33,300 nt of DNA from Clostridiales bacterium (lineage in GTDB: Bacteria; Bacillota; Clostridia; Clostridiales; Clostridiaceae). Shown in pieces: positions 29,227 through 33,300 of the stretch. The stretch lies in assembly GCA_012520205.1 (NCBI GenBank), contig JAAYOT010000228.1, positions 1 to 33,300 of the forward strand, written 5' to 3'. The notes beneath the pieces were generated by a model that searched no databases, was not told where the DNA came from, and saw nothing but the letters and a program-made list of their open reading frames with translations. The stretch's first letter is position 1; each line of letters starts with the position of its first letter. A program made the translations under genes and the position numbers.

Positions 29227-30312
29227 TTGTATTCATTAAGAGAAACAATACCTAAAAAGCAAAAAAAGAAAAGAATAAATACAAAAAGTGGTTTTGACAT
29301 AGGATATATAATTCTTTTATTAGGAATTCTAATATTTTTAATAAGATTTATAGGCATTGTAAATAAATATGAACAATTAAGCCGATTTGTTCATATTAAC
29401 TTGTTAAACTATAGTATGCCTGTTGTGAAAACACAAATTTATGATGAAAATAATTTTAATGATGACGATATTTCCTTTAAAAATGCTGTATTAGAAAGTG
29501 TAGGCTTAAAAGGCATAAGTGCTTATAGAATAATAGGAAAAGAGTTAGGGATATTTTATACTGGTCTCCAAAACTTATTAACTGATTTACCTATAGCTAA
29601 TATAAAGCCGTTTTCCTTAAAAAAAGAAAGTATTGCAACTATAAGTGAAGAAGAATTGGCTGAATTAAACAAAGTAAGTCCTGCCTATGATGAAAGCTTA
29701 AAGAAACCATTAGATAATTCGAAACCAGAAGTTCTAATATTTCATACCCATGCAATAGAAAATTATGCAGAGGTAGGAGAGTTAACAACAGACAGTAATT
29801 TTAATGTAGTTGGAGTTGGTGAGGTTTTAGCCAAGGAGTTAGAAGAAGGTTATGGAATATCTGTAATTCATGACAAAACTAACCATAGTGTTTCATATAA
29901 TGATAGTTATAAAAGATCAAATGAAACTTTAAATAGTTACTTACAAGAATATGGAGACTTTAAACTTATAATAGATTTGCATAGAGATAGTGTTACAAAT
30001 AAAGATGCAGTTACTGTAAATTTAAATGATCAAAACTTAGCTAAACTTATGTTTGTACTAGCAGAAAACAGTCAAAGATATGCTGCTAATCAAGAGTTGG
30101 CAAATAATTTATTAAATATTTCAAATTCCCTATTTCCAGGGTTAATGAAAAATAATTATATTTATCCAGTAGGGGCTACTGCGGTAAATCATAGTCTAAG
30201 TGATAATTTTGTTTTAATAGAAGTTGGGGCGAATATAAATGAGGCACAGGAAGCAAAACTATCTGCAAAGTATATTGCAAGAATAGTTGCTGAATATATA
30301 AATGGTGAATAA
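29227..30312 (+). CDS. spoIIP: Stage II sporulation protein P
   Basis: 361 aa; N-terminal TM; VLIFHTHAIENY, LIIDLHRDS, VLIEVGANINEAQEAK; TTG start; downstream of gpr. Confidence 0.95.
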   Translation: MYSLRETIPKKQKKKRINTKSGFDIGYIILLLGILIFLIRFIGIVNKYEQLSRFVHINLLNYSMPVVKTQIYDENNFNDDDISFKNAVLESVGLKGISAYRIIGKELGIFYTGLQNLLTDLPIANIKPFSLKKESIATISEEELAELNKVSPAYDESLKKPLDNSKPEVLIFHTHAIENYAEVGELTTDSNFNVVGVGEVLAKELEEGYGISVIHDKTNHSVSYNDSYKRSNETLNSYLQEYGDFKLIIDLHRDSVTNKDAVTVNLNDQNLAKLMFVLAENSQRYAANQELANNLLNISNSLFPGLMKNNYIYPVGATAVNHSLSDNFVLIEVGANINEAQEAKLSAKYIARIVAEYINGE

Positions 30313-30375
30313 TTGAATAAAAATCTAAAAAATGAGCATCCTTTAGATAGCGAAAAAAATCTAGGGGGTGCCCTT

Positions 30376-30828
30376 TTGTTTAATAAGAAAATTTTAAGTG
30401 GTATAATTATATTTTTTATAATAGTATTATTAGGTTTTATTAAAATAAATATAATTAATACTAAGGCCTTGTCACCAACAGGTGAAGGGGATAATAATTA
30501 TGAAATGATAAGTAATGAATTTGGAGAAGATTTTGAGGAATTTATTAATGATGGAGCGGAGATAAAAATATATGCTCCTACTGAAGAAGAGGAGAAAATT
30601 ACAGTAAAAATAGTTGATAAGGAAGTTTATATTAATAACGATAATACATTTTTAAATAAATTCAAGGAAGCTGGACAGTCTGCCTATAATAAAATTTCAA
30701 AAATTACAGATAAAGTAATGGATAAACTAAATATAAATGATAAAAATAATATAGAAGATAATAATAAATCTAATGAAAAAGATGATTTAGATAAGATTGT
30801 TGATGAGTTTATAAAGGATATGGAGTAG
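30376..30828 (+). CDS. Hypothetical single-pass membrane protein
   Basis: ORF track 30313-30828; in-frame TTG 30376 preceded by gggggtg RBS gives MFNKKILSGIIIFFIIVLLGFIKINII..., with charged low-complexity C-terminus. Confidence 0.65.
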   Translation: MFNKKILSGIIIFFIIVLLGFIKINIINTKALSPTGEGDNNYEMISNEFGEDFEEFINDGAEIKIYAPTEEEEKITVKIVDKEVYINNDNTFLNKFKEAGQSAYNKISKITDKVMDKLNINDKNNIEDNNKSNEKDDLDKIVDEFIKDME

Positions 30829-30864
30829 AAAAGTTAGATAAAAAGCATAGATTACACATTTATG

Positions 30865-30895
30865 TTGACAGTTCTCCAGTGTGATGTGATATAAT
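30865..30895 (+). promoter_or_regulatory. lepA promoter
   Basis: TTGACA (30865-30870), 19-nt spacer, extended -10 TGATATAAT (TATAAT 30890-30895). Confidence 0.6.
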
Positions 30896-30961
30896 TTACT
30901 TTGATTTAATATAATGGGGGTGAAATAGCTATTTAGCTTGCTTATAGCTAATAGTTTAAAT

Positions 30962-32767
30962 ATGAGTGATAACAGACAAAAATATATTAGAAATTTTTCA
31001 ATAGTTGCCCACATAGATCACGGCAAATCAACCCTAGCAGACAGGCTACTAGAAGCTACAGGTACTCTTACTCAAAGAGAAATGGAAGAGCAGACTTTAG
31101 ATAATATGGAAATTGAAAGAGAAAGAGGAATAACAATTAAGTCTACAGAAGCAAGGCTTGTTTACACAAGAGAAAATGGAGAGGAATATATTTTAAATTT
31201 AATAGATACTCCAGGACACGTAGATTTTACATATGAAGTTTCAAGGAGTTTAGCAGCTTGTGAAGGTGCAGTTTTAATAGTTGATGCAACACAAGGTGTT
31301 CAAGCCCAAACTTTAGCAAATTGTTATTTAGCTTTAAATAATGATTTAGAAATAGTTCCTGTAATAAACAAAATAGATTTACAATCTGCAAGACCAGAAG
31401 AGGTAAAGGATGAAATAGAAGATATAATTGGAATAGAGGCTTCAGAGGCTCCAATGATATCGGCTAAAACAGGACTAAATATAAAAGACGTATTAGAAGC
31501 AATAGTAGAAAATGTTCCAGCACCAAATGGTGATGAAGATGCTCCCCTAAAGGCTCTTATATTTGATTCTTACTATGATAGTTATAAGGGCGTAGTATCT
31601 CATGTAAGAATATTTGATGGTGTAGTTAAGCCAGGAACCAAGATAAAATTAATGGCCACAAATAAAGTTTACGAAGTAACTGAAGTTGGAGTTTTTACTC
31701 CTAAGCCATTAGTAACAAATGAATTAAGAGCTGGTGAAGTTGGTTATATTGCAGCTTCTATAAAAAATGTTAGGGATGCTAGAGTTGGAGATACAATAAC
31801 AAGTGCTGATAATCCAATTGAAGAACCATTACCAGGATATAAACCAGCTATACCTATGGTTTATTCAGGTATTTATCCTGTTGATGGAGCAAAATATCAA
31901 GAGTTAAAGGAAGCTTTAGAAAAGCTACAAATAAATGATGCAGCTTTAAATTTTGAACCTGAAACATCTATTGCATTAGGTTTTGGATTTAGATGTGGTT
32001 TCCTAGGCTTATTACACATGGAAATTATCCAAGAAAGAATTGAAAGAGAATTTAATTTAGACATCATAACAACAGCACCATCGGTTATATATAAAGTAAT
32101 GAAGACAAATGGTGAATTAATAGAACTTACAAACCCAACTAATCTTCCGGAAGCTACAGAAATTGAATATATGGAAGAACCAGTTGTAACGGCTAGTATT
32201 ATTGCACCATCTGATTATGTTGGAGCAGTAATGGAATTATGTCAAGAAAGAAGAGGAATCTTTATTGACATGCAATACTTAGAAGAAACTAGAGTTTCAA
32301 TAAATTATGATATTCCTTTAAATGAAATTGTATATGACTTCTTTGATACTTTAAAATCTAGAACAAGAGGTTATGCTTCTCTAGATTATGAATTAAAGGG
32401 ATATGCACAAACTGAACTAGTAAAACTAGATATACTTCTAAATGGAGATATAGTAGATGCCTTATCTATGATTGTTCCAAAAGAAAAGGCTTATGGAAAG
32501 GGTAGGGCAATTGCAGAAAAGCTAAAAGAAATAATTCCAAGACAAATGTTTGAAGTACCAGTGCAAGCTGCTGTTGGTTCAAAGATAATAGCAAGAGAAA
32601 CTATTAAGGCAATGAGAAAAGATGTTCTTGCTAAGTGTTATGGTGGAGATATTTCAAGAAAGAAAAAATTATTAGAAAAGCAAAAAGAAGGAAAGAAGAG
32701 AATGAGACAGATTGGATCTGTTGAAGTTCCACAAGAAGCATTCATGTCTATTTTAAAAGTAGATTAA
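30962..32767 (+). CDS. lepA: Elongation factor 4 (LepA)
   Basis: [41 protein letters not shown]; alternative TTG start 30938 in frame. Confidence 0.95.
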   Translation: MSDNRQKYIRNFSIVAHIDHGKSTLADRLLEATGTLTQREMEEQTLDNMEIERERGITIKSTEARLVYTRENGEEYILNLIDTPGHVDFTYEVSRSLAACEGAVLIVDATQGVQAQTLANCYLALNNDLEIVPVINKIDLQSARPEEVKDEIEDIIGIEASEAPMISAKTGLNIKDVLEAIVENVPAPNGDEDAPLKALIFDSYYDSYKGVVSHVRIFDGVVKPGTKIKLMATNKVYEVTEVGVFTPKPLVTNELRAGEVGYIAASIKNVRDARVGDTITSADNPIEEPLPGYKPAIPMVYSGIYPVDGAKYQELKEALEKLQINDAALNFEPETSIALGFGFRCGFLGLLHMEIIQERIEREFNLDIITTAPSVIYKVMKTNGELIELTNPTNLPEATEIEYMEEPVVTASIIAPSDYVGAVMELCQERRGIFIDMQYLEETRVSINYDIPLNEIVYDFFDTLKSRTRGYASLDYELKGYAQTELVKLDILLNGDIVDALSMIVPKEKAYGKGRAIAEKLKEIIPRQMFEVPVQAAVGSKIIARETIKAMRKDVLAKCYGGDISRKKKLLEKQKEGKKRMRQIGSVEVPQEAFMSILKVD

Positions 32768-32771
32768 TAAA

Positions 32772-32814
32772 CTAACAAAGGGCTAAGATTATAATAATCT
32801 TAGCCCTTTGTTAG
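32772..32814. terminator. 20-bp perfect hairpin downstream of lepA (bidirectional transcript end)
   Basis: ctaacaaagggctaagatta-taa-taatcttagccctttgttag. Confidence 0.7.
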
Positions 32815-32885
32815 ATAACTATAAGAGTAAGGTGGTAATAATAATATATTATATTAAAGAAAAGAAAAAAATGTGAAGCTTTTTA

Positions 32886-33300
32886 TTATTTTAAATAAAC
32901 CTTTTCTATATAATCATAAGTTTTAGACATGTCATAAGAATTAGCTATGGATTTTAAGTAGGGAATATATTTATATTCATCTAGATCTATAAATTTTGGT
33001 ATTCTGGGATTTACCCTATAATAATTAGAGTTTAATATTTCCTTACAATAGATATCATCTAAATCGGCCATTCCATCCATGAGTAGAGATAAAATTGGAG
33101 ATTTCATTTTATTAAAGGGATTAAAGGCCCATTGAAAAAGTCCCCAGTTTTTATTTTTTCCATTTATCCTTTCAGGAATATTCCCAGTACCTATAGACAG
33201 GATTTTAATATCACCTATATTGTAGATTTTCTTATAAGCTTTATATACAAATAGTAGAGAAACAGCAGTAGGAGAATTAGCCACAACCCCTCCATCAATA
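32886..33300 (-). CDS. Patatin-like phospholipase, C-terminal part (truncated at window edge)
   Basis: Minus-strand frame continues past the track start: IDGGVVANSPTAVSLLFVYKAYKK...ILSIGTGN; DGG is the patatin catalytic Asp motif. Confidence 0.75.
   Translation of the reverse strand, partial: IDGGVVANSPTAVSLLFVYKAYKKIYNIGDIKILSIGTGNIPERINGKNKNWGLFQWAFNPFNKMKSPILSLLMDGMADLDDIYCKEILNSNYYRVNPRIPKFIDLDEYKYIPYLKSIANSYDMSKTYDYIEKVYLK

Noticed and set aside
1-33300. CRISPR array, prophage, IS element, tRNA or riboswitch
   Set aside because: No regularly spaced repeats, transposase/phage ORFs, tRNA T-loop motifs or recognisable riboswitch cores were seen on either strand.

Overview
The window is low-GC clostridial-type (endospore-former) chromosome with ordinary housekeeping and sporulation content. 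I see no tRNA, rRNA, CRISPR array, phage or transposase. Left to right: rubrerythrin 3' end, trmB, a class-V aminotransferase/cysteine desulfurase (-), a small orphan, a ZIP transporter (-), an ECF S-component (probably niacin), sbcD-sbcC, hcp plus a Crp/Fnr-family regulator (HcpR-like), an ACT-domain protein plus UPF0210 protein, an FprA flavodiiron protein, a Lon-like protease, spoIIAA-spoIIAB-sigF, spoVAC-spoVAD-spoVAE, a P-type-ATPase-like protein, comEC, holA, rpsT (-), gpr, spoIIP, a small membrane orphan, lepA, and a patatin-like phospholipase (-, cut by the window edge). The most unusual observations are: (1) a full-length P-type-ATPase-like ORF (22453-24951) in which the phosphorylation Asp and other catalytic motifs appear lost (DKTGTLT -> KKLGTIT, GDGVNDAPAL -> EGETLADVSL, PEGL -> PLII), making it a candidate pseudo-P-type ATPase; (2) a Lon-like protease (16005-18314) that keeps the Ser/Lys dyad but lacks recognisable Walker A and B motifs; these two flank the sigF/spoVA sporulation cassette; (3) a 12-bp hairpin that would sequester the spoIIP ribosome-binding site, suggesting translational insulation from gpr read-through; (4) an hcp promoter with a GTAAC-N4-GTTAC site centred at about -41.5. 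All calls come from reading the sequence; no database search was run.
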